Source: Rostratula benghalensis
Taxonomy: Eukaryota > Chordata > Aves > Charadriiformes > Rostratulidae
Assembly (NCBI GenBank): GCA_013399305.1
Contig: VXAI01000163.1
Location: 1,357,959-1,421,958 of the forward strand
Direction of reading: 5' to 3'
Length of the DNA: 64,000 nt
A model generated the notes under the pieces. It was not told the origin of the DNA. It did no database searches and worked only from the letters and a program-made list of their open reading frames with translations. Shown piece by piece: positions 30,001 through 44,757 of the stretch. Position 1 is the stretch's first letter; the number at the start of each line of letters is the position of its first letter. The position numbers were made by a program, and so were the translations under genes.

Positions 30001-32140
30001 CTCAACAAAGCTGTCCCTTTCTAAAGTAACCATGACAGTAACAGCTTCTTGGAAAGCCCCAGCCAATTCTGTGCAACCTGGAGCAGAGCAGCCTCTAACC
30101 GCAAACATGCTGGGAGCTGGAGGAACCCACATTCAACCCATTCAGCTTCTGAGACTGGAAACAAACCTGATAGGGTGGAACTGACCTGCCTATTCTCAAC
30201 TAGCTGTGTCTAGCATCAGAAAAATACAACCCTTTAAGCCTCCTTCAAAGGTATTTTGCAGAGCCTACAAGAGATTAGATCTCACAACACCAAAAAATTC
30301 AGATAAGAAAGCTGAGCACGAGTTATACCCACAGGACTATTTGCAATTCAAGGCTCTAATATTACGTGCAACAAATTAAATACTACCAGGCAAAACAGTT
30401 GCAGTGGTGTTTGTGCCTTACAAGCAGCCACCGACCACTGACAACACCAGAAACTCCTCCAATAGATATGGATAGGACTCAGCAGCATGGCTCTGGGGTC
30501 CTGGCTGCACGGGTGCAAACACCTGGGTTGTCAAGCAGCCTGAACTGCCTTTGAGTCATACCCAAACTCATCAAGTCTAGAGTTAAGTCTCATCCATCGC
30601 AGCTCAAGTTCTTTCTGAAAGCCAAAGCCATGGATGACAGAGAAGCTGTCTTCCTCCAGGAGAGTCTTCACCCCATTCGATAACAAAAAACAGAACTGAA
30701 ACCTATCTACCTTCAACTCCTAAATTTAACCCACGGAAGAAATAACTTATAACATGTTATCCTATGTTTTGTTTCAGTGAAGGACTTGCTCCTGTCTTCT
30801 CGAAGGAGCTGGTAATGATTACATTTTCCTGGTTGGAATTCTCTCTTATACCAGCCTGAGTTGCACATTCTACTCAGCTGCAAAAAATAAAAGTAATCCA
30901 AGAAAAGGATCTGGCCCATGAAGGACCATGGGCTTGCTGCTTGGCCTCTGCTACTGGGTGATAACTTTCCCAATTGCCGTGTGGACAGAGGTAGGACGGC
31001 TCACGTTGAGGAGAGCACCTTCCTCTATCAACCCTTCACCTTCCCAGTGAGGGAAGCTCTCCCAGACTAAAGGGTTCAGTCTTTCTAAAAACAGCCCACT
31101 AGTGCTGAAGGCTGGCTGTTTACTTTGAGGAAGCCCAGAAAAAGTATTTTAAAAAGCTTCTAATTACTTAGGGGACTTTTAATGGACTGAGCAATTTCTG
31201 ATATTCATCTTTTAAAGTTCTCATATGTTGGAATACCCAATATTTATACTTGAATTTTACTAAAAATGTGCAGTTTAGCAGGCATATCTTTAGACTATTC
31301 AGAAATTTAAGAGGGGAACCTCCTCTTATTAGAAATCATCCTGTTCAGGAATGGCATTACAGCCACGAAATTTTGTAAACACAATGGTACCATCTCACCA
31401 TTATCATTATAAAGATAAAAAAAAAAAGTTTTTAATTACTTTAACAGCCAGGAGAAAAGGAACAAAGTATCTCATTTAAGAGCTAGAAAGTTCAAACCAT
31501 TCCCTTGTAAACTCTATATTGCTTCTCTTTGGAAAAGGAAACTTCTGTTCCTGTTCTTTGAAGAAGTTGATAGGAAGTTGGACAAGAGGAAAAGAGTAAT
31601 TATACCAAAATGGCACACCGATATTGAGCTTAAATATAACTTAAAAAAAAAAAAATCAGTAACAGCCTAGCAAAAAAAACAGTCTTCACTGAACTCTGAA
31701 AGGAAACAGTTCATACCCGTGTTCATGGATTTAAAGTAAGGGCTAAATACTTCTGCTTTGAGTACCTAAGTGCAGCTATATAAGGTCTTTGCCAATTGTC
31801 ATCATAATGGGAATTCTGTTGATCCAGCTGATGTTTAGTGTAGACCATTGGCTGTGGTGAAATATCTGTTTAGGACCTTATGATAGAAGCTTTCATTTCA
31901 GCGATGAGTACTCAGAGGGGAGAAGAATACCCACAACTCCTCTAAAGTCATGAATAAAGCATGGCAAGTTACAGTTTAAAATACACAGAGTATTTCTATG
32001 TGCTTTTCATAGCTACTGTTTCATTTTCTTTCCACCTTCTTTTTTTAGCATTGAGGTCTAGGGTCTCTCATGGTTGCTGTGCTCTGCAGGCTATTACCCT
32101 TGCTCAGTAGATTTAGAGGATTTTTACAACTGCTGCTTGC

Positions 32141-32162
32141 AAAAAAAAAAAAAAAAAAAAAA
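32141..32162 (+). repeat. A22 homopolymer
   Basis: Twenty-two A in a row. No retrogene, SINE head or LINE 3' end was recognised on its 5' side, so it cannot be assigned as a retroposon tail. Confidence 0.9.
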
Positions 32163-34994
32163 GATGGAGCCCATCAGGTAATCAAATTGCTCTATCTACC
32201 TAAGAAATGTTACAGACAAAAGAAGAATCCATGCATGTAGCTTCAGGTTTATGAATAATTCTGAGTCCAGCAACCAGAAATAGCTCAGAAAACGAGAAAG
32301 TGTAGATCAGAGCTAAGGGAAAAAAATACTACTGGGAGCCAAGAAAACAGGATCATTGAAAAAGCTACTGAAATAGCTGCAGCAGCTTTATGCAAGGAAA
32401 TTATGTTAACAGAGAGAAAGAAATGAAATCCTGACCACACCAAAGTGAATGCAAAGGTCACAAGGAACAGGATTACCTTAGCCAAGCCATTTGTGACTAG
32501 ACGACCATCTTGGGAATTAGGGATATATTTTGTCCTTGGGGCTATCAAAACTTTGTAAATGAAGCTAAAACATGGCCCTTTGCTCTTTGCTGGTGACTAA
32601 TGAGATGAGCAGGAAGAACAAGGGGAGATGAACTGTATTAGGTGTGGTCCTTCTCAGGTGGGGTTGAGACAGGCTGCTTGCATGTTAAAACATGCTTCCT
32701 TACTGGTATCAGAGGACTTTATCAGCCAGAGCTGTAAAAGGACCCTTACTAGCATGCTGAAATTCACCTACAGAAAAAGAAATTGGTAGAGAAGACATTA
32801 CAGCAAGTGGTTTTAATGAGTGATTTTCTCTGTATTGATGGGAATGACCCCTTTCTGTGGTGTTTCAGAGAGGAACCAGGGTCATGTTGTGAGCTGCAAA
32901 TGAAACTGGAGGGCCCCAGCAGCAACACCTCAGGGTGTGCCTTTACAGAGCCACTTGATCACGAAATTGGCAGTAACATTCATTTTGCAACATTAGAGAC
33001 AGGTACCTGCATGAGGTTTCATTTCAATACAGAAGCAGGATAAAATCCAACCAAACCCTGACATTTCTTACCACGAAAACAAAGTTACCTATTTTCCCAC
33101 CCCTTCTCTGCTGACATTGGACAAAGCAACGAACTGATGAAATCTGACTTCCCTACACGTTGAAAGTTTTCTCTAAAGTTATCAAGATTATACTACCAAG
33201 AAGATATTAAAAAAAACCCCAACCAACAACAACTACAACAGAAGCCTGAGCGTTTTTGGCAATACAAACTGTCTCTGTCCATATAACCTATGGGGAACAG
33301 CGTTCTCAATTTTAAGTACCAATCTCTTTCCAGCAAAGTATCTGTGTAACATCCTACAGGTGTCACAGATCCCCTTCCGTCCAGTCAAATGTCAAACCTG
33401 CATATACACTTTTTAAACTGAACTGGAGTCTTTGCCACACAAACCTGATTTTTCAAAAATCTTTACTTAACCAGCACTTGGTTTGAATTTGCAAGTCAGA
33501 GGCTGGCCTGAACCATGACATTTGGATGAGTACCTCAAGCTTCACAAGGTTTTTGATGGTGCTCAGAATGGCAATTCTCCCAAGCATTTTGCTACAAAGG
33601 GAGGAAAGAAGAAACAAGAGAGATATGCTTGTAGGTATACACAAGCATCTAAAAATGGAGGCTGGTCCATAACAAATGCAAACAATAATGCAAAAATCTG
33701 AAATAAATGAGTCATAGCAGGTGAAGAACACCTTCATCTGTTTGCTGAACACAGGGAATAGCTGTGATAGCTTAGAGCAGCTGAATTCTAAAATTACCAA
33801 CCACCCTCATATAGCCTTGCAATTTTTATTTTTAATTTTTATTTATCACACAGGGCCCAATGTTCAAAAAAGGACAAGAAAAACAACAGAAAACAACACG
33901 AAAGAAAGATATTGCCAAAAAGTGTCTTTCTTGAGCCACTGTAGAATGCCAGAAAATGTATTAGTGAACTGATGCCTGTCTTGCTGCTTAGTGAACTGGC
34001 TGTTCTGCCAACTTGAGATGAATAGGAGAAAGAAAGATCAGATCACTAAAACTACAGGATCTCCCAATTTTCTTTTAGGATCATGGGTTTCCATGCACAG
34101 CACAACGTATTGAGTTCACAAGGAAAACGGTGTTTGACTCAGATGACAGAAAAGGACAGAAAGCCAAACTCACATTAGTAACAGGAGTACTCTCCCAGAG
34201 TAAACAGTGCAGGCAAAATGCTGTCCTTGTTTTGATGAGACCCACAAGAAAGAGAAAATAAAATGCCTCCTGAATTCTAGCTTGTTTAAACAGATGACTT
34301 GGGAAGGGAGATGACTTTGAAGAAAGGAAGCTACTTAACACCAAGGCTCACAAGTCCTTCCTTACTTTCCCATTTGGGAAAAGTCTAATTCTCTCCAAGG
34401 GCTGCTAGAAGATCCAAAGACTGGCAGCTGTAGAGAGCAGGTAGTCAGAAATTGCTCTTCTCAATTCAGGTGCTGGTGCAGACAGCAAAACCCATTTTAA
34501 GTGCCACAGCAGACAGCTAGAAGATAAGCCCTCACCCCTGTGGCTATAAAACAACAGACAATTACTTTGGGGCTGTAAATACTAATGAAAGCTTTAGTTA
34601 TCTTACTCTTCTATATCTCAACAGAGTACAATTCAGATTCAAACAGCCCAAGTTCCACACAAGTTTCTCCACCTGGCTTTTCCTTCAGGGTGAACCCAAA
34701 TTTTAAAGCTATTTATCCTCTAAAACCACTGTGCTAGAAGGAGAGCATGCCATTTGCTGGTGCATGGGAAGAGGTCTTTCAATACTGGCTCAGCTTCTGG
34801 TTCAAATAACTTCCATCGCCCAGCCATCCACATCTGTGCACTTGCACTGCTGATGGTTCAGCCTGTGCATCTGAATTTTTAGCAGTGTTGACATTTTAAG
34901 CAGATTGGGAAGTAAAATGAGAAAGATAAGATGCTATAAAGCTCTATAGCACCCTGACACATGCTTTCTATCAGTTCAATTTCAGCTGACTTAG

Positions 34995-35014
34995 AATAAA
35001 TAAATAAATAAAAT
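34995..35014 (+). repeat. (ATAA)n microsatellite
   Basis: Four copies of AATA/ATAA-type units in a row with an extra A at the end. Confidence 0.85.
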
Positions 35015-36267
35015 CAGTAGAAATGTTATTTACTTCACCAAAAGCAAGGTTGACAAAGTCTCCATGTTAAAAAAAAACAAACAAAACACTGGAGCTGTGC
35101 ACATGCTGCACCAGATGATAGCTGAATATTGGAAATGTCAAAGCAGCTGCACCCAATGGATAGGTAAAGAGAGATAAAGCCAGTGCCATAATCCTTATGA
35201 CATGGACTGCTGACATTAGAAACCGTAGCTATGATCCATGTGGATGCGAATATAGGGAACACAAACACTTCGGAGAAGCTTGCTAATACATGGACTGTGG
35301 ATGCCATAGACCACAGTGGCATTTCCAAGCCTGGCTCATTTGTCAGGATGTAGTTAATGAGTATTCTAATTATTTATCTTAAGATCCCCAATGCATTCAA
35401 GTCTGCTTACCAACATTTCCATCTGTTGATTCTTGAATCTGTGTTAAAAGGATAACTAACATTCAGGACAACAGTATTTGTGTTGGAGTGGTAAATCCTT
35501 CAGCCCACTGCTGAAGATAAAGAATATTGTTATCTCTTATTTCTAACAAAACTTAGACATGCCTTTCTTGAAATGACCTGATATAATCTCAGTGTTACCA
35601 TCATTACACTTCTGTGCTTCCAGACCTTTACAAGGAAAGATTTAAAACACCATTACTCTCTCTTTTTTTCAAACAGATAATCAACTTCTCTTAGGAGACA
35701 AGGTGAAATAAAAATCATTCTCTGCTACCAAAACCTCCCAAGATGAATTAAATAATTGGATCCATTTTAATTTTATTCCCTGCACTCCTATTGCACAAAG
35801 CCATTAGACTAATGGCTTGAAAAATGTCATGCAAAAGATGACCAAGGGCAAGATCCTTCTCTTAAGTAGTGATAGGGGAGGGTGTCTGCTGAAATGGAGC
35901 ACTAAACCCTAGTCTTGGGCTGCACAGCTCAGGAAAGGAGGAAGGAAAGAGAAAATTTGAAGTACACCTTACATCCTTCCCAAAACGTTCCAAGCAACAG
36001 ATACACTGGGTCCTCCCTGCATAACAGGTTGTACATCTTAATTTGCAGACGTAGGGCTTCAGAGATTCTGTACGTAGCTGAGACTGACTGCCTCTCCCAG
36101 TTAGGGGCCAAGAAATGGGTAGAACAGTAATCTCAGTTACACAGACCAAGGTTTTGGAGCCTGTGTCTCACCCAGGTTGACGTCCTGACTAGTACAACCA
36201 CAGAGCATACATATGCAGAAGGCTGCCTTCCCCTTCTTTTTGGATATTTTAGATGCGATTTTACATT

Positions 36268-36310
36268 NNNNNNNNNNNNNNNNNNNNNNNNNNNNNNNNN
36301 NNNNNNNNNN
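36268..36310. other. Assembly gap (43 N)
   Basis: A run of 43 undetermined bases. It lies inside the inferred PHACTR1 intron, so no recognised exon is affected. The ORF running through it is meaningless. Confidence 0.99.
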
Positions 36311-39300
36311 GAGAACAGAGGAGGAACCAGGGATAATGTTTGGGTTTATATTCCTGAGTCATATTTTCAAACTTTCAAAATGTCCACTATCTCTGCAGAA
36401 AAAAATCCAGAGAGGCTGTCAGTCAGGTCTGGTCACCTCTTATTTGTGGTTTTTCTCACTTGGGATCCGGAGCTTTCCTTCAGGGAGGAACAGAGCTTGT
36501 CCATGAGATCTCTCTCAACAGCACATCATCTTGATGGCTGATGGGCACAATGATTTTGGGGGTATCTTTTAGCCAGGGTGGCCTGGCCACAACAAAGACA
36601 AAGTGATATGTCTAGTGGTTCCAAAGAAGGTACAGCAGGTGATTTTATAATGACTGATTTTATCTTTGATTTAAATTATACTGCATGTTAATTGTTTTTC
36701 AGAGCGACAGAAATCATTAATCTTCTCTTGAATCTAAAAGTCTCATCCAAAGGCAGAGGTTCTGCTAGATCTGCATCATCTTCAGTAAGCTGGACTCAAA
36801 GCCAGAAAAGTCAGGGAGAGGTGACAGTGACAAGATCAGACATTACCTTATTCCTCTCTGCCCAATCCTTCCTGAAACAAAGAGACTAAAAGCAACAGAC
36901 CAGTGAAGACTCATGTCATTTCACACCAGCCAAAAAGCTAGGACAGTTTTCCATCTCATATGGGTGGTGAGAACATCATTGTTTTCCGAGAAGCTTGCAA
37001 ATCTAAGTCACAAAGGAAAAATGGGGCTTCTGAGTAAGTCCCAGCTTCACTCTTTGGCAGCTTTATCACATCCATCTGGATAATGGCAAGCATCACGGTA
37101 CCCTCCAGTTTCTAAAGAACGGGATTGCAACATCCAGCCAGGGCTGCCTTAATCGCTCCACATTCGGTGTTGCCCTTCAGTCACCTCAGTGTCCTGGTGC
37201 TGGGTTTTGGCTAACAGATTTGGGAAGATGGGCAAGACCTGGCATGATCTATTTAACAGACTACAAACATACATGATTAATCTTAGATGTTGTGGCAGAC
37301 TGTTAGCAAGTTGGTACCACGTACACTTATACTATGGTCCTGAAATTATGTTCTGGCCAATTGGAGGCTGAATAAAGTGATAACGAAAGGAAGCCAAGTT
37401 TGGCATTGTCTGATTACAATCAAGACAATCTCAGGACATACAAAGAAATAGCTATACATTTTCCACCAGCCACTGAAATGGATCAAGAAATAAATTCTTA
37501 CAATACAAAAATTGATGTAGAGTGTCTGCCTTTTTTTCTGCATTAGCAGCAATTATAACATTATAAACAGTATACTCAAAAGGATAGGCTTCGCTCATCA
37601 GTCAAGGAGCCATAAATTAACTCTGATGCATTTAATGACACAACATTAACTCTTGTTTCTAAACAGAGGCAGAAGGTATTACAGTAGCACAAACTGATAT
37701 AAATAGTACTGGTTATAAACTACAAAAAGGAAAAAATGAAGTAAAAAGAGATAAAAAGAAGAGATGTCTCATAGCAAAATACTGAATCAGATTATCTCTT
37801 CCAATCTGTTTCCTACATACCCAGTCTTTTTCTACTGCTTAGTTCTCACTAGCAGCGATGATATTAATGAATAAAATCCCAATAATTGATGTAAAGTGAA
37901 GTATTTCCATATATCACATGTTCTTCTAAAAATCTCAAATTTTAAAAAAGAAACAGGCCAACTATGTCAACCATCTTCTAAGAGAAAAACCTCTAAGCAA
38001 GTAAGGGAACTCTTGTCTACTCAAAAAGACAAACACGGAAATGGAAATGAACTGCCCACCTGGGCAGGGATCAAAGCTTAAAATAGGACATAGGGCACAG
38101 AAATCCAAACTTTTTCAGCCAGGTCAATATCTGATTGTTTGAAATGTTCTGGTAATAGCAGAGTGAGAAGAGAACCTGCTTCTCCATAACCTATGTCATC
38201 TTTTGTATTTTGCACCTTTCTACACGCTACATCTCCCCCTTTACTCATGGAAAACTTGGAGCCTTTCATGGTTCATCAGATAGTTCTGTGGTATCTGATG
38301 TATCTAGCTTGATACTGAAGAATCAAAACTAGTCATACTACTCAAGATGACAACAAATACTTAAAGCAGAGTATTATTGTTAAATACAGGAAATATACTG
38401 TATTGCTTTAATCATATTTGATGGCATTTTCTTTGATTTTTGAACTCCCTAGGAGGAACTGATTTTTTCATCGTGTGTTTGGTGTTGCCCCAATCTCTGT
38501 ACTTAAGAGGCTTACATATACTTTAAACTTGGTTCTCAGAACAGAGAGCAGGATGCTAAGATGCTATCAAAAGATGACAACTGAGTTACAGCACAGAAAA
38601 GGAGATAAATCACTGAGAAGAGACAGGACTGAAACAGGCTGGCTGTCTGCTCTCGAAAGACCCGAAGAATTGAGGTGTTCTCTTATCAGTGTCCTTATGT
38701 CAACACTGTGAAATTAAAATGCATGGGGGAGCTGAGGCACTGTGACCAATTCCATCAATTTTTGTTGGTTTTGTTCCTAGACCTCCTCAGATCAATGATA
38801 CAGAAATACAGAATTCCAAGGAAAAGTAGCTAACATTTCTCTGGCAGGGACATAGGAATTTTCCCTGGAAAACAAGGGACCTAGACCTGTGCTTGCATAA
38901 ACTGGACCTGATCTTGTGTGTACCTTTTTCTCCCATACTATCCACTTTATCCAAGTGAATACCAGACACTGCTTACTACCTACATTTTTCCTGCAGTTTC
39001 AGTCAATAATGTAAATTATATTGCAGTTTTGGCCAAGGCATTTTCTAGGGCTCTTCAAAGTAAGCCCGGAGCTCTGCTAGGTTACAGCCTATGCAACCCT
39101 GGCAGTGAACTTCCCCCTGTCAGCACAGCCTTGCCTGGAATTGCCTACAACTGGCTTATTTTGTGGCCAGCAGTTTTTGCTACAGGCAGTTTAACAAGGT
39201 ATGAGATGCACATGAGCAGTTAATAACTTGCCCCTGGCTTAGTGGTGTTTCTTCAACTTTATTTTGGGACATAAAGGTAAAAGATTTCATCCCTCCTCTT

Positions 39301-39456
39301 TTTTTCCCCATCTCTTTTCTTTCCTTTTATGGCAGATTAGCCAACTGAAATAACTGCTAGTATTTAAGGAAAGACTTGCATATCTCTGGGTAGCGGTTCA
39401 CATTTGCTAGTCTTGGCATGTAAGCCAGAGGTACACCCTCTCAAAGCCCAAACTGA

Positions 39457-39497
39457 CTTTCTTCTTCCTCTTCTTTTCCTCCCCTCCCCTCTTCTCC
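39457..39497 (+). repeat. 41-base polypyrimidine tract
   Basis: An uninterrupted C/T run made of CTT and CCCCT blocks. In the minus-strand transcript it would be purine-only. Confidence 0.85.
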
Positions 39498-40506
39498 ACT
39501 TGCAGGCCATGTCCAGGCATGTGAGCACAGTGAAGCCCTGTTAGTCTCTGATCTCAAGACAAAACATGGGTAAATGATGAGTTTCTGTTAGTCCTTATCA
39601 TGGCAAGACACACTGACAGGAGTGGGGCGCTGGGACTCTGCCCTCCCAGCTCTCTTGTAAAAGAAAGGTAAACAATCGTGCCCTGCCAGCTTTGAGATTT
39701 TGCCATCTGCAAGTTCCCATCACACCTTATTCCCAGAAGCACATTTATTCTCAGCCCAGGCTCTTATCTTCCCAAGCAGAAAGAAATGCTGGTGGGAGCA
39801 GAGTCCCAGCTGGCGCCCCAGCAGCCTGTTGGGATCTGGAGCACCTTCGCTCGACCTCATCAACTGGCTCTGGCACAGCACCGTATTCACCCAAATCAAA
39901 CTCTGTACAGAGTTCAACCGACAAAAATAAACCAATTTGATTTTATGATCTATGCTTTCAAGGAGACATATTTCACTCTGTAATGTAAGCCCATGCATTT
40001 CCCCTCCCTCCCCTTTCTTTAAGGTAAGTATCCCTCAGAGACTGAAGACACACACTGAATAATTACATTAGCTGTTGAAACCTCACACATGTTTTTCAGC
40101 TTCCCACATTTCACAGCAGGACCAGGTATGCTGGTTTTTTGCCTACTTTTCCATTCCATGTAGTCTAATTTTTTTGCTCCAAAACATTTCAGGATTTTTA
40201 ACAGCTACAATTGTAAATGACTGCAATGCCTCATAGCCACATACTGCGCTCACTCTGGAGATGGCAATGGAAGAGCAACTACCATTTGAAATAATGTGAG
40301 AATTAGTGGAAAAAACCATTTTTATACACAGCTCTTGCAGGGCTCATGGCTTGTCTAGAAGATAACTATTTAATTTAATAATTACTTTTGTGAGAAGCAA
40401 AATAATCACCTCAGAGACAATCTCTTAAATGATGACACAGTAAATGTTTTCAAAGTTCCTAGTTAAAAAAAACCCAAAACCCCAGTCTTCAATTCCAGGT
40501 GGGAAT

Positions 40507-40526
40507 CACACACACACAAACACACA
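40507..40526 (+). repeat. Short imperfect (CA)n repeat
   Basis: CA dinucleotides interrupted once by an extra AA. Confidence 0.8.
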
Positions 40527-40849
40527 TACCTAGCTCCCTCCCGCCCTCTAATCCCCCTTTCCATTTGGAAAAAGATATTTATTTGAAAGCCCTAGAAAAG
40601 GGAACAGGTGTTGGAATTCCTACAGCAACAGCATCTCAGTCCACACTGATTTTAATGCATATATAAGATAATGAAACATTTCAGCTTAAACAGCAAAACC
40701 CTGAAGTATAGGAGCATACAATAATTAGACTGGGTTTGAGCTCTATATGAAAACTTTTTGGGTATGTTTATTCTTAATATTATTAATTTCCACTATACTT
40801 GTACCTAGAGACCCAAAAAACCTGGAGCCCCACAGTGTCTGGCAGGGCT

Positions 40850-41045
40850 TGTCCTCCCACAGTCCCCCTGGGCCCCAAGGACTCACAGTCCATTTACAAA
40901 CCAGCAGGCAAGTTAAAGGAAATCCTGTTATCTCCATTTTACAGAAAGGGAACTTAGGTACTGCATGCCACATGGACAGACATGTCCAAAGCCACCCAGA
41001 GATCCTCTGCAGGTTTGGGAACTGAGCTGAGAACCCTCATTTCTC
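40850..41045. repeat. Probable ancient MIR/L2-like retroposon remnant
   Basis: The stretch TTATCTCCATTTTACAGAAA followed by GGGAACTTAGG, then CATGTCCAAAGCCACCCAGA and TGGGAACTGAGC, resembles the amniote-wide MIR/L2 pattern (CTCCATTTTACAGATGAGG, then CCCAAGGTCACACAGC and the GAACC end). Divergence is high; family and boundaries cannot be settled by eye. Confidence 0.45.
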
Positions 41046-44000
41046 ACTCCTGTAAGACCTGCTTTTCTCTGTGCAGTCCCTCTCTTCCAGTGCACCATTA
41101 GGTAAGTGCTTTCTGCCTAAGTTTTCTTGTTAGATCCTCTGCATCAACCTCAGAAGTATCCCACTTCAATTGCTCCACTGGCTTTTTCTCTCAGGTCATT
41201 TCTGGGTACCTTTGAAATCTCTACAGTTTCTTTCTAGCCACACTAAAGTAGAAATGCATCTGAACCACGTCCCACATCCAGGCGCAGACTTCTACATCAG
41301 ACTCAGATTTGCAGTCAGCTTTCAAGTGTATGGACACCTTAAATAAAACCCAGTCAAATATCTTCTCCACTTATTTGTTCCTCTAGCTACTGTTCCCTTG
41401 CTCATCAGCCAAGCCATCTGCTATGAGCCAGCACTGCCACAACCCTCCCAGAGGCCACTGAAATTAGTACATTGAGAAGTGCCTTGTACATACCAGGAGA
41501 TGTTTTGCATCACAGAGTCACAGCACACCTGGATCTCTTGTAGTTCTACCTCCTCCTGCTTTACAAGCTTCTCAGCCACTTTCCCACATTTATGTTGAGA
41601 AAGTATTTTCATTCTCCTTCATGCTTCTGGCACTTTCAGAATACCCCAGCTTGTGTTGCCTCCTCACTTCTTGTCTGCTCTTCCTTGGGACTTTTGCAAC
41701 TCTTCACCATCCTGCTTCTCCCAACATCTCCCTTGCAGCCCGCCTCTGGCAGCACTCGGAGCTCAGGCCTGATTGCTCTTTTATTCCTGGAGGTGACTCA
41801 TATCTTTCTATCTGACCTCTCCCTCTTGGTTCAGTCTCCCATGTCTGATTGCCTCTCTGGCACCCTGCCCTGCATGCACTATGGCCACTCAAACTTCACA
41901 GGATGAAACCACAGCCTTCATTCTTCCCTCACATACAGTTTCACTACATCAGTGCCAAAACCATTTTGGTTACTCTGTCATCCAAATTCTGAGTTTTGGT
42001 GCTTTATATACCTCTCTCTCTGTTTCCTATTTTCCAACTAAATTAGCAATAAATATATCCATTACTTTCAGTCGAATGGCTAAAGCACCTCCTACTTCCA
42101 TCTGCATTACTGTAACCTCTTGCTTCTCTTTGAGCTTCTCACTTCTTATTTTTTTACCTCATCGAAATGCTGCATCCACATCAACTCCCTTTATCCTTCC
42201 TTCAGTGAGCCCATCTGCATGTCCACATCCCTTCACCGACTTCTCTCTGATTTACACAATCTCCCTTGTAAAATATCAAGTGACTCGGCGCTTGCCTCCA
42301 TCTTTTCCTTTGGTTTCACAGCTCACTATCTCTCCCGATATTCTCCCACCCATGACTTCTGCTAGATTACTTAGTGGTCTTCGAAGGATTTCCCTCTGTT
42401 TCAGCATGGATTTTCTTTCTCCAGTTCTTCCAGTACAGTATTAAAAAAAGAATGCAGAGTAAGATGATGACTATAATCCAGGACTCATAACTGGATTTAG
42501 GAGGTGTTTCAGCACTAAATCAAAGTACTCCACTGGCTTGCCTATGCTATAAGGACCGAATCCCGGTCTTTGTACACAGTTCCAACAAATACTGTAGTTG
42601 CTCAGCTCACAGGACCCACACAATACTTTCAGGTCCACTAATGCAGTTTCAGGCCTGCAAGATATATACAATATATATAGGTTTGAATAGGAAGGTGGGA
42701 GTGTCCACACTGCAAAGTTATGTGCATTTCCCTTATAAAAAGTACTAAGGTAGTCCCCTTTCTGGGTGCTCTTTAGGCTTTGCAACTGTGAGGATTCACG
42801 GACATCTCAAGATCCCTACAAGTTTCTCCCTAGTAACACGCTTTCACCTGATCTGTCCTGCTAATATTACAATCACATTGTAATTTCTGTTCATTGTATC
42901 CTCTGTTCCCTCCAAATCCCCAAAGGTCTAGAACGGGTATTAACCAGAAAAATACTAGCATTTTTTGTCCTGAAAAATGTACCAGAGCCAATCCAGTAAG
43001 TGTGCTTAGCTTGGACTACAGTTTCTTCACTTTCTCAAAGAAACTCAGCTGTGCATGCTGATGGTAAAGACAGGATTAAGGCTATATGGATATTACATTT
43101 TAAATGATGGCCATTAAAATTATTTGCACTGAGTTGAATGAAGCCCTACCCTACAGAAGGAGAGGGTGAAAGCAGACCGATGAGATGCTCTGGAAGCCTC
43201 TGCACTCTATTCTTTGCTTTGCTATGGTTACTAGATTGTCTCCTGTCAAGGGGCATACCCTCCTCTCACAGTATCTAATGGTTTGAAACTAAATAATCAA
43301 ACATGAAAAAGGAATTAGAGTCCTTCAATACATACAAATTGGTCTGTTAAGAGGTACAAGTAACTGGAGTTACACATTCATAAGCATCCATGCCTACACA
43401 TGTGTGCATTTAAAGGAGGAAAGCAATGTTCTTCTCTTACTGTGCTAAGTACAAGGATAGCAAAAAAAACCCAGCAAAAGATGTTGATGCAGTTGAGTTT
43501 TAGGTCAATTCAATTTATCTAGAAAAACATATTTCTAACAAATGGCTTAATCTGCTTTAAAGGATAAATAAACCACAGCAACAGTGTAAAGTACCTGCTG
43601 CTGCTGCACATAGCCCTTCATTCAATATCTGTGGGGCTTACCGTCACCAGCAGCACAGAAGAGGAAAAAAAATGCTCAACATTTTACATAGCATTCATCA
43701 GATTCTTCCCTCTGCTGTAGTGGCACAAGCAGTAAGAGCACTTAACCCACTGTAGGTCTCCATGCTTCTCAGGCTATCTTTTCCCATTCCACTGAAAGCA
43801 ATTCCAATCAGCTTTAGCTGCAGTTTAATCAAAAGAAACTATAATCACACTAGCAGGATGCTAATTCTGAAGAGACGTTAGCAAAACCCCAGTTACTTTG
43901 TGAAACTGCAGACCTGTGGTTGACCAAGAACCATTACATCCCAAATGATATTTTGTTCTTTTGCACAGAGCAAATGAAAGCAGCTTTAGTTAATAAATAA

Positions 44001-44757
44001 CAACAATAGTCAACCTTAGCAACAGAAGCTGAAAAAAGAAGTGCCAAAAACTGCTGAGAACCTCAGCTCAGAAGATGGTAACAATTTCATGTTCACATTT
44101 ATCACAAAAACCCTCCCCCTGACCTTCAGAAAACAATCTGTCTACCACATCGGTTCACTGGGAGTCCCTAAGCCGAGTGCCTTCAGTCCTAAGTAACGTG
44201 TAAAACCACACAGCAAAACAAAGTAATACAACATCGAACAAGAATGCGGGCTCACATCTGTGAGGCTGTTTTTGCCTGAATGCTTTTACGCTCCTTTTAG
44301 TTCTCAGCTTCTCCTAATTGCTGACATTGGCAAAATCCAAATAATTTGTCATTGTTGCCTTCAAGTATTTGCATTCCCACAGACATAAAAAGCATATACT
44401 TACCTGTAGCAACACCTGTGACTGATTACACCGACACTCTGTGAATACCCTCTGGAGGTTTTGCTTAGTCCCAAAAGGAGAGGGGGAAGGGATGAGAACA
44501 GTTGCCTGATGAAGAGCACTATATTAATTCCAATAAAAATGCAATTTCCCCCACGCATTTGACAGCATGGTGAAAATCACACTAGCTGGATTCCAGGTAA
44601 ACCAGTCCTTCCAAATACCGAGTTGAGTCAAGCAAACTCTACTGCAGCAGCACGATGAGGGAAAAGTTGATGTATCGAGGCAGTAAACCCTGATCTAAAA
44701 TTCACAGGAACGGTAACAAAACACAATCGATACACACAGCAATTTCTATAGCAACTC

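Noticed and set aside
32100..32162. A22 run as the tail of a processed pseudogene or SINE
   Set aside because: No gene-like or SINE-like sequence is recognisable before it and no target-site duplication was found by eye.
41881..42444. 187-codon plus-strand ORF as a gene
   Set aside because: It has no recognisable domain, lies in pyrimidine-skewed DNA that lacks stops by composition, and shows no convincing exon or promoter structure.
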